A stretch of 32,859 nucleotides of DNA from positions 1 to 32,859 of the forward strand of contig CALUPP010000032.1 in assembly GCA_944322685.1 (NCBI GenBank), written 5' to 3'. Position numbers and translations under genes: made by a program. Shown in pieces: positions 1 through 8,776 of the stretch (within the stretch, counting starts at the first letter, position 1; each line of letters starts with the position of its first letter). This DNA comes from Candidatus Gastranaerophilales bacterium. GTDB lineage: Bacteria > Cyanobacteriota > Vampirovibrionia > Gastranaerophilales > Gastranaerophilaceae. The notes under the pieces are model-generated. The model had not been told where the DNA came from. It saw only the letters and a program-made list of their open reading frames with translations, and did not search any database.

Positions 1-915
1 AAATCCAAAACCGTGGATAAGGCGTTTTTATCGACAAATTACAAAGTAAAAGACAACCCCCAGCCTCAGGAGCTCATAGAACTGTTAAGAACACCGCCGT
101 TGATGTTCGGAAAGGTGCTCGCGGTGGTAAATTGCGAAAAATATTTCATAGATTCCGGAAAAGGCAAGGTAAATTTCGACGACAAAGAGCTCGCAGCGCT
201 GGAATCGGCCCTGCAAGCCGTCGGAGATTCGCTGCATGTGGTTTTTGTATGCAGATTGGAGCGGGATAGCAGCAAAAAAATAGATTCTCGGAGAAAACTC
301 TACAAAATCCTGACAAAATACGCAAAACCAAAGGAATTTCCCGAATTCAAGGCTTATCAGTCCGAATTAAGAACCTGGATTCAAAAACATGCCCGCACAA
401 AAGACCTCATCATGAGCGCTGATGTCATAAATTATCTGGTTGAACGGCTCGGCACGAATCTGAGGGTTATTGACAATGAGCTTGAAAAACTAAAACTCCT
501 GATTTACCCTGAAAAAACGGTAAAAAAAGAGGATATCAAAAAAATATGCGCCCAAACGGAAAATATCTTCCTGATGACCGACTATATTCTTGAGGGGCGC
601 AGGGATTTGGCGCTGAACGAGTACCAAAAACTGTGCGCGCAAAAGCATTATCTTGAAATTTTGGCGGTTTTGCAGACGAATTTCGGCCGGTTTATCAACA
701 TAAAAATCGATTCGATGAAACTTTCGCCGTTCGAAATCGCCTCAAAGCTCCATGTGCCCGAGTTTATCGTCAAAAAGCAGATTATGAAACTCAAAGACGT
801 CCCGCTCGAGCGCCTGATTCAAATAAAACGCAACCTTTTAACCGCAGAAACAAGAATAAAAACGGGCGAAATCGGTTTTTATGACCTGCCCGTGGAAATG
901 GCGGTGATGAGCTGA
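1..915 (+). CDS. holA: DNA polymerase III delta subunit, 5'-truncated by window edge
   Basis: Clamp-loader delta subunit, which opens the beta sliding clamp during replication. The frame is open from base 1, so the gene starts upstream of the window; a GTG at 13 lies in frame but is probably internal. About 304 codons are visible against a usual 330-350, so roughly 40 N-terminal residues are missing. The visible part has the features of the family: a degenerate AAA-like N-terminal region, then a helical lid with the sequence VINYLVERLGTNLRVIDNEL, followed by a C-terminal helical domain. Its TGA stop overlaps the ATG of holB (TGATG at 913-917), indicating translational coupling of two subunits of the same complex. 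The family call rests on this pattern plus the holB neighbour. Confidence 0.85.
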   Translation, partial: KSKTVDKAFLSTNYKVKDNPQPQELIELLRTPPLMFGKVLAVVNCEKYFIDSGKGKVNFDDKELAALESALQAVGDSLHVVFVCRLERDSSKKIDSRRKLYKILTKYAKPKEFPEFKAYQSELRTWIQKHARTKDLIMSADVINYLVERLGTNLRVIDNELEKLKLLIYPEKTVKKEDIKKICAQTENIFLMTDYILEGRRDLALNEYQKLCAQKHYLEILAVLQTNFGRFINIKIDSMKLSPFEIASKLHVPEFIVKKQIMKLKDVPLERLIQIKRNLLTAETRIKTGEIGFYDLPVEMAVMS

Positions 916-1871
916 TGTTTTTACCGCTTTTGAAAGAAAAATTTGAATATTTCACGAGATATTTCGAAAATGCGTTCACAAAAGAGCCGCGAAAAATTCC
1001 GCAGTCAATAATCCTCTACGGACAGGACAGTCTCGCCCAATATTATCTCGCGCAGGACATTGCCAGGAACCTGAACTGCAAAGAGGGCGGCGCGCCGGAG
1101 TGCGGATGCATAAATTGCAGCTGGATTAGGCACAACCAGCATCCTGCCGTGCTTACCATCTCAAAAAATGACAACAAATCCTCCGACGACACAACAAAAA
1201 AGGTTATTTCCGTAAAACAAATGCAGACCGTCAACAACAGCCTGATAAATTCGTCGGAATATTACAGGGTTTTCATTATTTGCGACTCGGAAAACAGATT
1301 TTTGACAAAATCGCAGGAAAAACACCTCAAAGACTTTTCAAGCCTCGGTTTTAAGCTCCCTGACGAAGTAAACGACGGAATCTGGTACCCGAAACCGCTC
1401 ACACGAGAAACACTCCAAAGCGAAGCATCAAATGCGCTCTTAAAATCCATCGAAGAACCGCCCGAGCACGTTCTTTTCGTGTTTTTAACCGAAGATAAGG
1501 AGGATTTGCTCGAAACGATTGTTTCAAGGTCGCAATGCTTTTATATTCCGTCATTTTTGAACGAAAAATACGACACGGAGTTTTTTGAGCCGCTTTTGAG
1601 CAATTATCCGGCGATTAAAAAATCACAGGTGCCTAAAATTACCCAGGATTTCCTCGCCGCAAAGGACGAGGCCGGATATGAAACCGAATATGCGCTGGAT
1701 TGTCTCCAGTTTTATTTTGCGCAGCTTTTGAAAGCAAATCTCGGCTCAAAACAGCTGGTTTCAAAAATCAAAAAGGACATCATGAGCCTGCAAAAAGCGA
1801 AAAAGCAGCTGGAGGCATATGTAAAACCGCAGATTGTGCTGGAAAATTACTTTTTTGAAATCACGGGGTAA
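915..1871 (+). CDS. holB: DNA polymerase III delta' subunit
   Basis: Clamp-loader delta' subunit (318 aa), stator of the gamma/tau complex. Near residues 54-66 it has a cysteine cluster (C, then CGC, then C) matching the zinc module of the clamp-loader ATPase family. The P-loop position near the N terminus (LYGQDSLAQYYLA) lacks the GKT triad, as expected for delta', which does not hydrolyse ATP. The block EASNALLKSIEEPPEHVLFV followed by SRSQ is the classic delta'/gamma sensor-1 and SRC region, here with Q in place of C. The start is fixed by the 1-base overlap with holA. A 166-residue gene of unknown function follows 5 bases after the stop and is probably co-transcribed. Confidence 0.9.
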   Translation: MFLPLLKEKFEYFTRYFENAFTKEPRKIPQSIILYGQDSLAQYYLAQDIARNLNCKEGGAPECGCINCSWIRHNQHPAVLTISKNDNKSSDDTTKKVISVKQMQTVNNSLINSSEYYRVFIICDSENRFLTKSQEKHLKDFSSLGFKLPDEVNDGIWYPKPLTRETLQSEASNALLKSIEEPPEHVLFVFLTEDKEDLLETIVSRSQCFYIPSFLNEKYDTEFFEPLLSNYPAIKKSQVPKITQDFLAAKDEAGYETEYALDCLQFYFAQLLKANLGSKQLVSKIKKDIMSLQKAKKQLEAYVKPQIVLENYFFEITG

Positions 1872-1876
1872 ATTCT

Positions 1877-2377
1877 ATGATAATGGACTGCAATCTCATA
1901 GCTTTGAACAACGCTGATGACCTTTTGCCTTACGGCACCTACAAATCCGGCGTAAAAGACGGCGACAAGGCTTACGTAATCTACGCTTACCCCTCAACGA
2001 ACTATCCGATTGTGAATATTCCCTATATTTTAAAAGATTTTGAGGACAATGTGCTTCCGCCGGGACATTATCAGGTTGTGCTCAATCCGTCGAGGAAATT
2101 TTTGTACCTTGTTGAGTCAAATGAAATCAAAGCCTCAATTCCGGTCGCAAAGCTTGTTGAAAAAATGGTCAGCGAAGAAGAAGAGCGCGAAAAACTCGAA
2201 AAAGCCCAAAAAATTAAGAAAAAATACAAAAACAACCCCCGCCGGCGCCCGCGCGACAACAGTGCAAGAGAGATTCAGGCAGACATGTCCGCAAGTATCA
2301 GGGATTCGCATGAAAATTACTACATTTTGGAATACAAAAACGGGAATATTCAGGCGACCGGGTACATTATTAAGTAA
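1877..2377 (+). CDS. Hypothetical protein downstream of holB
   Basis: Unrecognised 166-aa cytoplasmic protein with no signal peptide or membrane segment. Residues 1-100 look like a compact mixed alpha/beta domain rich in Tyr and Pro. Residues about 100-125 are a highly charged Glu/Lys helix, probably a coiled coil. They are followed by an Arg/Lys/Pro/Asn-rich basic stretch (about 126-140) that could touch nucleic acid, and a short C-terminal segment ending GYIIK. It begins 5 bases after holB with GGGG at a suitable distance, so it is probably the third gene of the holA-holB transcript. No function is assigned; the only clue is its clamp-loader context. A second ATG lies two codons downstream and cannot be excluded as the start. 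Confidence 0.7.
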   Translation: MIMDCNLIALNNADDLLPYGTYKSGVKDGDKAYVIYAYPSTNYPIVNIPYILKDFEDNVLPPGHYQVVLNPSRKFLYLVESNEIKASIPVAKLVEKMVSEEEEREKLEKAQKIKKKYKNNPRRRPRDNSAREIQADMSASIRDSHENYYILEYKNGNIQATGYIIK

Positions 2378-2540
2378 AGCTTTGAAAAAACCGCTAAATC
2401 GCAGAAAATTTTAACAATTTCCCGTTTGTTCCGTATTAATTTGCCTGCTGGCAAGTTTTACCATGGATATTCGCAAAAAATGCCATTGCCGCATACCGGT
2501 CAATCAACGCCCAGTGGGAGGCACAGTCCAGCGGGCCAAC

Positions 2541-2593
2541 CCTCACCATCCTGTCCCGCCGTCTGCGGGGCGGGCTCTCCCAATGAGAGGGAG
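2541..2593. repeat. GC-rich palindromic repeat (CCTCACC...GAGAGGG family), copy 1
   Basis: Contains CCTGTCCCGCC, then TCTGCGGGGCGGG, then CTCTCCCAATGAGAGGGAG, making two adjacent hairpins. A near-identical unit lies at 2861-2913. Confidence 0.75.
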
Positions 2594-2631
2594 AGTTACA
2601 TTCACATAGCGATTGAGCTTTCCCCGTTCCC

Positions 2632-2753
2632 GTAGGGTGGGAAAAGCTAAAACATGGGTTTTGAAATGTGTTTTCCAATCTTTGCGGCGGTTCCCACCGT
2701 TCTTCAAGCGCAAAATCCTTGCGTTGGGACCCGCTGCGCTTTTCCCACCCTAC
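2632..2753. repeat. GTAGGGTGGG inverted-terminus element, copy 1
   Basis: A 122-bp element with perfect 16-bp terminal inverted repeats: GTAGGGTGGGAAAAGC at 2632-2647 and its reverse complement at 2738-2753. It has a nested inner inverted repeat (GGTTCCCACC against GTTGGGACCC). It encodes nothing, so it is a MITE- or REP-like palindrome. Confidence 0.85.
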
Positions 2754-2860
2754 TTTCTATAATCCTGAAAAAACCGAAACAGGCAGGCCGCCCGTGAAAA
2801 TAACGCAACAATCCGGAAACGGAGCTGTGCCCCTAGTTGGTTGACCCCTTGCGGGACAAC

Positions 2861-2913
2861 CCTCACCCTCCTGTCCCGCCATCTGCGGGGCGGGCTCTCC
2901 CGAGGAGAGGGTG
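2861..2913. repeat. GC-rich palindromic repeat, copy 2
   Basis: Same unit as 2541-2593, with the outer hairpin CTCTCCCGAGGAGAGGG. It again sits immediately left of a GTAGGGTGGG element, so the two repeats behave as one composite duplicated unit. Confidence 0.75.
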
Positions 2914-2916
2914 AAT

Positions 2917-3039
2917 GTAGGGTGGGAAAAGCTAAAACTTGGGTTTTGAAATATGTTTTTCCAATCTTTGCGGCGATTCCCACCGTTCTTCAAGCGCAAA
3001 ATCCTTGCGGTGGGAACCGCTGCGCTTTTCCCACCCTAC
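2917..3039. repeat. GTAGGGTGGG inverted-terminus element, copy 2
   Basis: 123 bp, about 90% identical to the copy at 2632-2753, with the same perfect 16-bp termini (2917-2932 and 3024-3039). The inner inverted repeat is better preserved here (GATTCCCACCG against CGGTGGGAACCG). Confidence 0.85.
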
Positions 3040-3228
3040 TTTCTGGAGCGGTTCGCGCAGGCGAAACGCGCAACGCCGTTAATCGCGAGCTTTCAAGACA
3101 AACAACCGCTACAATCATGACAAAGCCGAAACCGGCTCCCGCCCTATATAAAAATATAAGTTAAATGAATGATTTAAAAAGTTGATTCGTATTATTTAAT
3201 AGAAAATAAAGATTAGTATGGAGTAAAT

Positions 3229-3999
3229 ATGGATATAAGTTCGTTAATAGGAGCAATAATAGGCGTAGTCAGCATTTTGATAGGCCAGGCGCTGGAGGGC
3301 GGAAATATCGGCCAGCTTTTGCAGATTACCGCAGCATTAATCGTTTTCGGCGGTACAATGGGCGGTGTTGTATTGAGCTTTTCAAAAGAAGACCTTATCG
3401 GTGCTATTATCGCGCTTAAAGACGTATTTTTGGACAAAAAAGTTGATTTTGAAGAAACAATCGCTGAAATAATCAGATATGCGGTAAAAGGAAGAAAAGA
3501 GGGGGTCATTTCTCTTGAAAAAGACGCAAAATACGCATCAGACCCGCTTTTGATGCTCGGACTTCAGGCGGTGAGCGACGGAACAGACCCTACACTTGTA
3601 CGCCAGATGCTCGAAACGCAAATGAGCCTGGAAGAAACGCAAGTTCATGCCCGCGCAAAGGTTTGGGAATCAGCGGGCGGCTATTCTCCGACAATCGGTA
3701 TCATCGGTGCGGTTTTGGGCTTGATTCAGGTTATGCAAAACCTCTCTGACCCGTCAAAACTCGGTGCAGGTATTGCGGTCGCGTTCGTTGCAACGGTTTA
3801 CGGTGTTGGCGCGGCAAACCTGTTTTATATCCCGTTCGGTTCAAAAATTAAAACAAAATTCAGAAAAGAATTGCTGAAAAAAGAGATGATAACAGAGGGA
3901 ATCCTCGCTATTCAAGCCGGAGAAAGCCCCGCGCTTATTGAAAGAAAGCTCCAGTCGTTCATTCTCAACAGCCACCTCAAGGAAATGGGTATAAAATAA
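3229..3999 (+). CDS. motA: Flagellar motor stator protein MotA
   Basis: Proton-channel stator subunit (256 aa) of the flagellar motor, in the inner membrane. Two N-terminal hydrophobic helices (about residues 4-20 and 30-49) are followed by a large cytoplasmic loop with the charged segment that contacts FliG. Two further helices follow (about 146-165 and 180-200), with the conserved channel Pro in YSPTIGIIGAVLG. Length is normal. GGAG lies 5 bases before the ATG. motB starts 1 base after the stop, so the two stator subunits are translationally coupled. Other flagellar genes in the window (flhB, the FliA-type sigma) lie far away on the other strand, so the regulon is dispersed. Confidence 0.95.
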   Translation: MDISSLIGAIIGVVSILIGQALEGGNIGQLLQITAALIVFGGTMGGVVLSFSKEDLIGAIIALKDVFLDKKVDFEETIAEIIRYAVKGRKEGVISLEKDAKYASDPLLMLGLQAVSDGTDPTLVRQMLETQMSLEETQVHARAKVWESAGGYSPTIGIIGAVLGLIQVMQNLSDPSKLGAGIAVAFVATVYGVGAANLFYIPFGSKIKTKFRKELLKKEMITEGILAIQAGESPALIERKLQSFILNSHLKEMGIK

Positions 4000-4000
4000 A

Positions 4001-4981
4001 ATGGCAAGGAAAAAACCACCTGAAGAACATGAAAATTTAGAGCGCTGGATGGTTTCCTATGCGGATTTTTTGACTTTGTTGTTCGCAACTTTTGTTGTTT
4101 TGTACGCATTGTCCCAGATTAACCTTGAACAGTTCAAAGAACTGCAATTATCCATCAAAAAGGCGTTTACGGCGCCTTCAATTATGCAGGGTGACGTCGG
4201 CGTAATGAATCAGGGACAAAATATCATCGACAATTCAAATGCAAACGCAATGATTGACTCTTTGATGCTCGAATACGTCAGCCCGGCCTATGAGCAGGAT
4301 TCTTTTGAAAAAATAAAAGAAGATATCGACGCATTGAATAAAACTGGCGAGCTTGAGGGCGTAAATGCGACGATTGACGAGCGAGGGCTGGTCATAAATA
4401 TGAACGACGACGGAATTTTGTTCAAATCCGGCTCCGCGGAGCTGAGCAATGCCGCAAGAAAAAAGCTGGATATCATCGGAAAATTGATTATCCAAAAATT
4501 TGCAATGCACCAGATAAGAATCGAGGGCCACTCGGACAAAATCCCATCCACGGGCAGATATCCGTCCAACTGGGAGCTTTCCTCCGCACGTGCATCTTCG
4601 ATTGTGAGATATTTAATCGCAAAATTCAAATTTTTGCCTGATTTGTTCACAGTTGTCGGCTACGCGGACACAAGACCCGTCGTTCAAGGAAATACCTCCG
4701 ACGCTCTGGCCAAAAACCGCCGTGTAGAAATAGTTGTGCTGCGAAATCAGAACAAACGCGCCGAATTGAGCCAAGATTCTTTCATAAAAATGAACAAAAC
4801 CGAACAGCAGCAAGTCCGCAACGAACAAATTGAGATTGTCGAGGCAATGGACAGGGCTGAACTCAAAAAAATTGAAGATAAAATCAAAAAACAAGAAGAA
4901 ATAATAAAAGAACATGTGCCCTCACGCGCAACGACCTCGGATTACAAAAACGAAGCCGACCGGCTGCGCGAAATCCGGTAA
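4001..4981 (+). CDS. motB: Flagellar motor stator protein MotB
   Basis: Stator subunit (326 aa) that anchors MotA to peptidoglycan. The N terminus carries the MotB plug motif (ARKKPPEEHENLERWMVSYADF). Asp22 in SYADF is the essential proton-binding aspartate at the start of the single membrane helix (about 19-40). A periplasmic linker leads to an OmpA-like peptidoglycan-binding domain at about 135-250, with IRIEGHSDKIP and WELSSARASSIVRYL. The last 70 residues are a charged Glu/Lys-rich tail predicted helical, longer than in Escherichia coli. The gene starts 1 base after motA. It is convergent with nadE; I see no clear terminator in the 176 bases between them. Confidence 0.95.
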   Translation: MARKKPPEEHENLERWMVSYADFLTLLFATFVVLYALSQINLEQFKELQLSIKKAFTAPSIMQGDVGVMNQGQNIIDNSNANAMIDSLMLEYVSPAYEQDSFEKIKEDIDALNKTGELEGVNATIDERGLVINMNDDGILFKSGSAELSNAARKKLDIIGKLIIQKFAMHQIRIEGHSDKIPSTGRYPSNWELSSARASSIVRYLIAKFKFLPDLFTVVGYADTRPVVQGNTSDALAKNRRVEIVVLRNQNKRAELSQDSFIKMNKTEQQQVRNEQIEIVEAMDRAELKKIEDKIKKQEEIIKEHVPSRATTSDYKNEADRLREIR

Positions 4982-5157
4982 TTTTCCGCGATTTCGGCCA
5001 TGCTTTCATATTTCTAACCGCAAAGGAAACAATTTCAACAAAAAACCGGTTCAAAAGCGTGATTTGCCGTAAAATCCGCCGCAATCTCAGCAGAAAACGT
5101 TGCAAAAGGCAAATTCACCCGTTTTTTACTTAATTTCTGTCAAAATCAAGCAGATTT

Positions 5158-7119
5158 TTACAAATTATTCAAAACACCCTGCTTGTATTCGAAAGTTGTT
5201 TTGTTGTAGTTGATTTTTGATGCAATAATCGGGTGGCGGTATTCAGCTTTGTTGATTGAGCGGGCGTCAACTATCGGTGCGGGCGGCAAAATTGACCATT
5301 TGTAAAGCGCAGTGGACATTCTGCGGAAGAATTTTTCCAGCCAGAGCATTTTCTGGTCGCGAGAAAGCGAATTTTTCGTTTCGTACAGGAATTTTTCGCC
5401 AATCATGTCCTGAATCGACTGCCCGAGGTTCTCAACGCGCCAGATTACCTCATCCAAAAACTCGTACGGCATAAGTGCTTCTTCCGCGAGGAGAGGTTTT
5501 CCGGTTTTCGGGTTGATAGCGAGCTCGGCGCCGGGTTTTTTGGCGATAATCGCTTCAGGAATCGCGTTTTTAACCTTTCTGTGGGCATTCATCCATTTTG
5601 CGAGGGCAAAAAGCTTTGTTTTAGTAACATCCGCAATCGGCGCAAACCCGCCCGACATATCACCGTTGATGGTCGCGTAGCCCATGTACAATTCCGACTT
5701 ATCCGAGGTCGCAATCGGCAATGTTGACTCAAATTCGTTCGCAATTCCCCATAAAATCAAGGCTCTTGAGCGCGCCTGAATGTTGTCGTTTGTAAAACAT
5801 TCTTTGTAACGGCAGTTCCATTTTTTTTCAACAGTTTTAAACACGCTGTCAAAATGGCTTCGCGTCATTTCATAAAGATATTTTATGGATTCTTCGGCAA
5901 AGTTGATTCCGAGGTTTTCAGCGAGCTCTTTTGCGTCGCTTTTGCTCTCAGGGCTTGTAATATTCGACGGCATGCTGATTCCGAGCACATTTTCCGCCCC
6001 CAGCGCATCTGCAAGCAAAGTTGCGCAAACCGTAGAATCCAGCCCGCCCGAAAGCCCCAAAACAGCCCGTTTGAAACCCGTTTTTTTGAAATAATCCCTT
6101 ATAGACTGCACAATCGTCAAATATGTCCGCTCCAAATCCGGCTCATGGTCAAGCGTAAAGGCCTTTTGGGAGTTCAGCGTTTTCTCAAGCCCCGCAGGAA
6201 GCGGATAAATCATTCCTTTTTCAGAAGAACACGGATTTACGATAAAAAACTGCTCGGCGTAGGATTTTGCTCGATAAATCAGCTCCCCGCAGCGGTTATA
6301 AACCCTGCTTGCCCCCTCAAACGAAATATTTTCGCCCGAGCCGACCTGATTTACATAAACCATCGGCGTTTTATGTTTTTTTGCCGCAAATGAAAGCATA
6401 TTGTGCTTTAGCTGCTCTTTTTTCGCCCTGGTGATGGATGATGAGCAATTTATCAGATAATCCGGTTTTCTTTTCGTAACAACCATTTGCACGGGGTCAA
6501 CGGGGTATAAATTATGCTCAAAAAAGTCAAAATCGTTCCATCCGTCCTCACAGACGATTATTCCGGTTTTTTTGCCGTTGATTTTTGTGATTCTGTTCGA
6601 TGTATCAATGCAAGCAGGCTCAAAATGACGATAATCATTGAATTCCGCGTAATTTGGCAGCAAAGATTTGTGCACAACCCGCTCGATTTTCCCGTTAGCG
6701 AGCACAGCGACCGAATTATAATATTTTTTGCCCGAATCGGCCCTGTTTTTTTCAATAAAACCGATAATTACCTTGACTTTTCCGGTCATTTCGGCGAGCG
6801 CTTGCAGCCATTCTTCATTTTCTTCGACAACAATCGGGAATCTGTCGATAAAATCCCCAATCGGGTACCCCACAAGGAACATTTCCGGGAAAACGATTGC
6901 GCCGACATTCAGCCGGTTTGCCCATTTTATCCATTTTGCGGCTTTTTTTGCGTTGTATTCGACCCATCCGGAAATCGGATTTGCCTGCGCGAGCACGATT
7001 GCGCCGTCCGGCAGCAGCCAGTTCATTTCCTCGGCGATTTCATCACGTTTTGCCTCGGTCAGGTTGTCATTTTCGAGGTCTTTGTCTATCAAATCTGTGA
7101 GTTTGTATATTTTATCCAT
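5158..7119 (-). CDS. nadE: Glutamine-dependent NAD+ synthetase
   Basis: Makes NAD+ from nicotinic acid adenine dinucleotide, ATP and glutamine in the cytoplasm (653 aa, the long two-domain form). The N-terminal nitrilase-type amidase has the full triad: Glu79 in VFPEMFLVGYP, Lys151 in VVHKSLLPNY and Cys190 in GIIVCEDGW. The C-terminal synthetase domain has the ATP-pyrophosphatase loop SGGLDS at 357-362, and later TSDKSELYMGYATINGDM. About 35 residues precede the amidase domain. AGGGA lies before the ATG. The gene stands alone, convergent with motB and divergent from the HdeD-like gene. Glutamine supplies the ammonia, so no separate amidotransferase is needed. Confidence 0.96.
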   Translation of the reverse strand: MDKIYKLTDLIDKDLENDNLTEAKRDEIAEEMNWLLPDGAIVLAQANPISGWVEYNAKKAAKWIKWANRLNVGAIVFPEMFLVGYPIGDFIDRFPIVVEENEEWLQALAEMTGKVKVIIGFIEKNRADSGKKYYNSVAVLANGKIERVVHKSLLPNYAEFNDYRHFEPACIDTSNRITKINGKKTGIIVCEDGWNDFDFFEHNLYPVDPVQMVVTKRKPDYLINCSSSITRAKKEQLKHNMLSFAAKKHKTPMVYVNQVGSGENISFEGASRVYNRCGELIYRAKSYAEQFFIVNPCSSEKGMIYPLPAGLEKTLNSQKAFTLDHEPDLERTYLTIVQSIRDYFKKTGFKRAVLGLSGGLDSTVCATLLADALGAENVLGISMPSNITSPESKSDAKELAENLGINFAEESIKYLYEMTRSHFDSVFKTVEKKWNCRYKECFTNDNIQARSRALILWGIANEFESTLPIATSDKSELYMGYATINGDMSGGFAPIADVTKTKLFALAKWMNAHRKVKNAIPEAIIAKKPGAELAINPKTGKPLLAEEALMPYEFLDEVIWRVENLGQSIQDMIGEKFLYETKNSLSRDQKMLWLEKFFRRMSTALYKWSILPPAPIVDARSINKAEYRHPIIASKINYNKTTFEYKQGVLNNL

Positions 7120-7266
7120 TGCACGTCCCTATTTGTTAATAATTTTAGCAACAAAAAAACTAAGTTAAAAGAGTAAACTATCCGGCTAGCAAAACTGTCG
7201 TTTTTTCCAATGAAATCGGGTGAACGCAGGGATTAATATAAAATAACCAAGGAAAGGAGTTTCTCT

Positions 7267-7809
7267 ATGGCAGAAATTTTTAAAAGACATCACAATTTCT
7301 TTCTAACCGAGGGGCTTTTTGCGCTTGTTATCGGGATTATCATGCTGATATTGCCCGCTGTATCGTCGATTGCTATTGGCGTGATTGTCAGTGTCGGTTT
7401 GATACTTGTCGGTATCCACAAGCTCATCAGCTCCATTGTCCGCCGCGATGAAATGGAAAAAGCATGGCTTCAGATGCTTATTGCCCTGCTTTTAATAGGT
7501 TCCGGTATCTATATGACCATGAACCCCATGTTCAACCTGCTCGTTTTAACAATGGGTATTGCTTTGTACCTGATTCTTGAAGGAATCAACTCCATGAGCA
7601 CCGCCATTCAAGAACGGCATTTCCTCAAATACTGGTGGATGGGTATTATCGCCGCAATAGTCCAGTTTTTCCTTGCGTTTTTGATAATCTACATGCTCCC
7701 GGCTGCCGCTGTGCTCACAATCGGCGTTCTCGTCGGCGTAAACCTCATTTTTACGGGCATATCGTTGATTTCATTCTACGCTGGAACCGAAAAACTCGCG
7801 ATTTACTAA
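7267..7809 (+). CDS. HdeD-like (DUF308) membrane protein
   Basis: Small integral membrane protein (180 aa) of the HdeD/DUF308 type, made of repeated two-helix units. About six hydrophobic segments fill the sequence (near residues 14-32, 36-53, 68-85, 90-107, 122-142 and 147-168), separated by short charged loops such as RRDEMEK and EERHFLK-like turns. In enterobacteria HdeD is linked to acid resistance; the role here is unknown. AAGGAG lies 10 bases upstream of the ATG. A strong intrinsic terminator at 7831-7860 ends the unit, so it is monocistronic. It is divergent from nadE. Confidence 0.8.
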   Translation: MAEIFKRHHNFFLTEGLFALVIGIIMLILPAVSSIAIGVIVSVGLILVGIHKLISSIVRRDEMEKAWLQMLIALLLIGSGIYMTMNPMFNLLVLTMGIALYLILEGINSMSTAIQERHFLKYWWMGIIAAIVQFFLAFLIIYMLPAAAVLTIGVLVGVNLIFTGISLISFYAGTEKLAIY

Positions 7810-7830
7810 GAATATGCGGAAGATGAAAGA

Positions 7831-7860
7831 AAACCGGGATTGCAAGGTTCCGGTTTTTTA
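7831..7860 (+). terminator. Intrinsic terminator after the HdeD-like gene
   Basis: Stem AAACCGG (7831-7837) pairs with CCGGTTT (7850-7856), followed by a T-rich tract. It lies 22 bases after the stop codon. Confidence 0.85.
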
Positions 7861-8020
7861 TTTTTTTAATTATTTTATTCCATCCTCTCCCGCAGAAAAA
7901 GCTGTAAATTGGTTTAATTAATCCAATCGCACCTTGCAGAAAATACCGCCATGGAGATAGCGTAAAATGGGAATGAGCGGTAGGTGATGAGGGGCATTTT
8001 TGAGAAAATTTGCATATTTC

Positions 8021-8056
8021 TCCCTCTCCGATGGGGGAGGGCCGGGGTGGGGGCTG
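8021..8056. repeat. CCCTCTCC-type palindrome
   Basis: TCCCTCTCCGATGGGGGAGGG hairpin followed by CCGGGGTGGGG, the same family as 8143-8178, 12642-12680, 15974-16013 and 16205-16232. Confidence 0.7.
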
Positions 8057-8091
8057 GTTTTTTGGGGAAATTAGGGCCAACGTTTGTTGTT

Positions 8092-8112
8092 GTCAGGCGG
8101 TGCCTGACCTAC
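8092..8112. repeat. GTCAGGC..GCCTGAC palindrome
   Basis: GTCAGGCGGTGCCTGAC followed by CTAC. This is a variant of the GTCAGGCAATGCCTGAC palindrome found four more times near the 113-bp elements. Confidence 0.75.
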
Positions 8113-8142
8113 TTTTGGGTTTTGGGGAAGTTTTTTGTTATT

Positions 8143-8178
8143 CTCCCTCTCTTTGGGAGAGGGGCTGGGGTGAGGGTT
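8143..8178. repeat. CCCTCTC-type palindrome
   Basis: CTCCCTCTCTTTGGGAGAGGGG hairpin followed by CTGGGGTGAGGG, in the same orientation as 8021-8056. Confidence 0.7.
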
Positions 8179-8384
8179 TGCCCTTTGGGATGTTTTTTTG
8201 GGGGGTACAGGAAAGATTTTTGTTTTATTGCCATGGTTTGGGGTTTATGACCGCTTTTTTGGTTAATGAGATCCTGAAATACTCTGCGAGCACCCTCCCT
8301 TGTATGCTTCCTGCGTCAGCAACAAGAGGAGCTGCGAGTTCAGGATGACAGGTTATTTTGTTGGTTTGAATAAATCCCTTGAAA

Positions 8385-8557
8385 GTAGGGTGGAAATAGC
8401 GCAGCGGTTCCCACCGCGAGGGTTTTGTTAAACAGATATGATTGGCGGGACAAAGCCGGAACTATTGAGCCACCTTATTTAAAATTGATTGGTGGGAATC
8501 GCTGCGGAGATTGGAACATTTGTTCAGAAATCCTTGTTTTAGCTTTTCCCACCCTAC
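8385..8557. repeat. GTAGGGTGGG element, longer variant
   Basis: 173 bp, from GTAGGGTGGAAATAGC to GCTTTTCCCACCCTAC. It is inverted relative to the copies at 2632 and 2917: their right-end sequence (CCGCTGCGC side) is the left end here. It carries about 50 extra bases in the middle. Confidence 0.75.
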
Positions 8558-8724
8558 GCGGGGGTTGGGTTGAACGGGGAAAAGGGTAAAAAACGACACT
8601 TTTATGTCATTTTTATATAGCTTTCATATCCCTCTATTTATTTAATGCCCATTTTTCATCGTTTTATAACATCCGGAAATTAAAACTACAACAATTCGTT
8701 ACGAAAATTCAGCCAAATTTTTTG

Positions 8725-8752
8725 CAAAAAAAAGCCCGAGTAAATCTCAGGC
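8725..8752 (-). terminator. Intrinsic terminator of the small minus-strand gene
   Basis: On the minus strand GCCTGAG, loop ATTTA, CTCGGGC (8752-8734), then eight T. It lies about 25 bases beyond the shifted-frame stop at 8777 and supports a real transcript. Confidence 0.85.
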
Positions 8753-8776
8753 AAAACTAGACTAATAGGGAAAAAT

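Larger units (their letters stand above)
2378..3228. other. Gene-free interval filled with palindromic repeats
   Basis: Between the holA-holB group and motA there is no convincing gene. The interval is mostly two copies of a composite repeat, each a GC-rich palindrome followed by an element with GTAGGGTGGGAAAAGC inverted termini. Short open frames here are read through repeats on both strands and lack ribosome-binding sites. The last 150 bases are AT-rich and presumably hold the motA promoter, but I see no clear hexamer pair. Confidence 0.7.
7866..8724. other. Gene-free interval with scattered repeats
   Basis: No gene supported. It holds two CCCTCTCC-type palindromes, one TCAGGC-type palindrome and one GTAGGGTGGG element, listed separately. 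The open frames across 7980-8350 are repeat read-through without ribosome-binding sites. Confidence 0.65.

Noticed and set aside
5854-7176. Long plus-strand frames opposite nadE
   Set aside because: Antisense shadows of a perfectly conserved enzyme gene; products look Cys/Arg/Phe-rich and unlike proteins.
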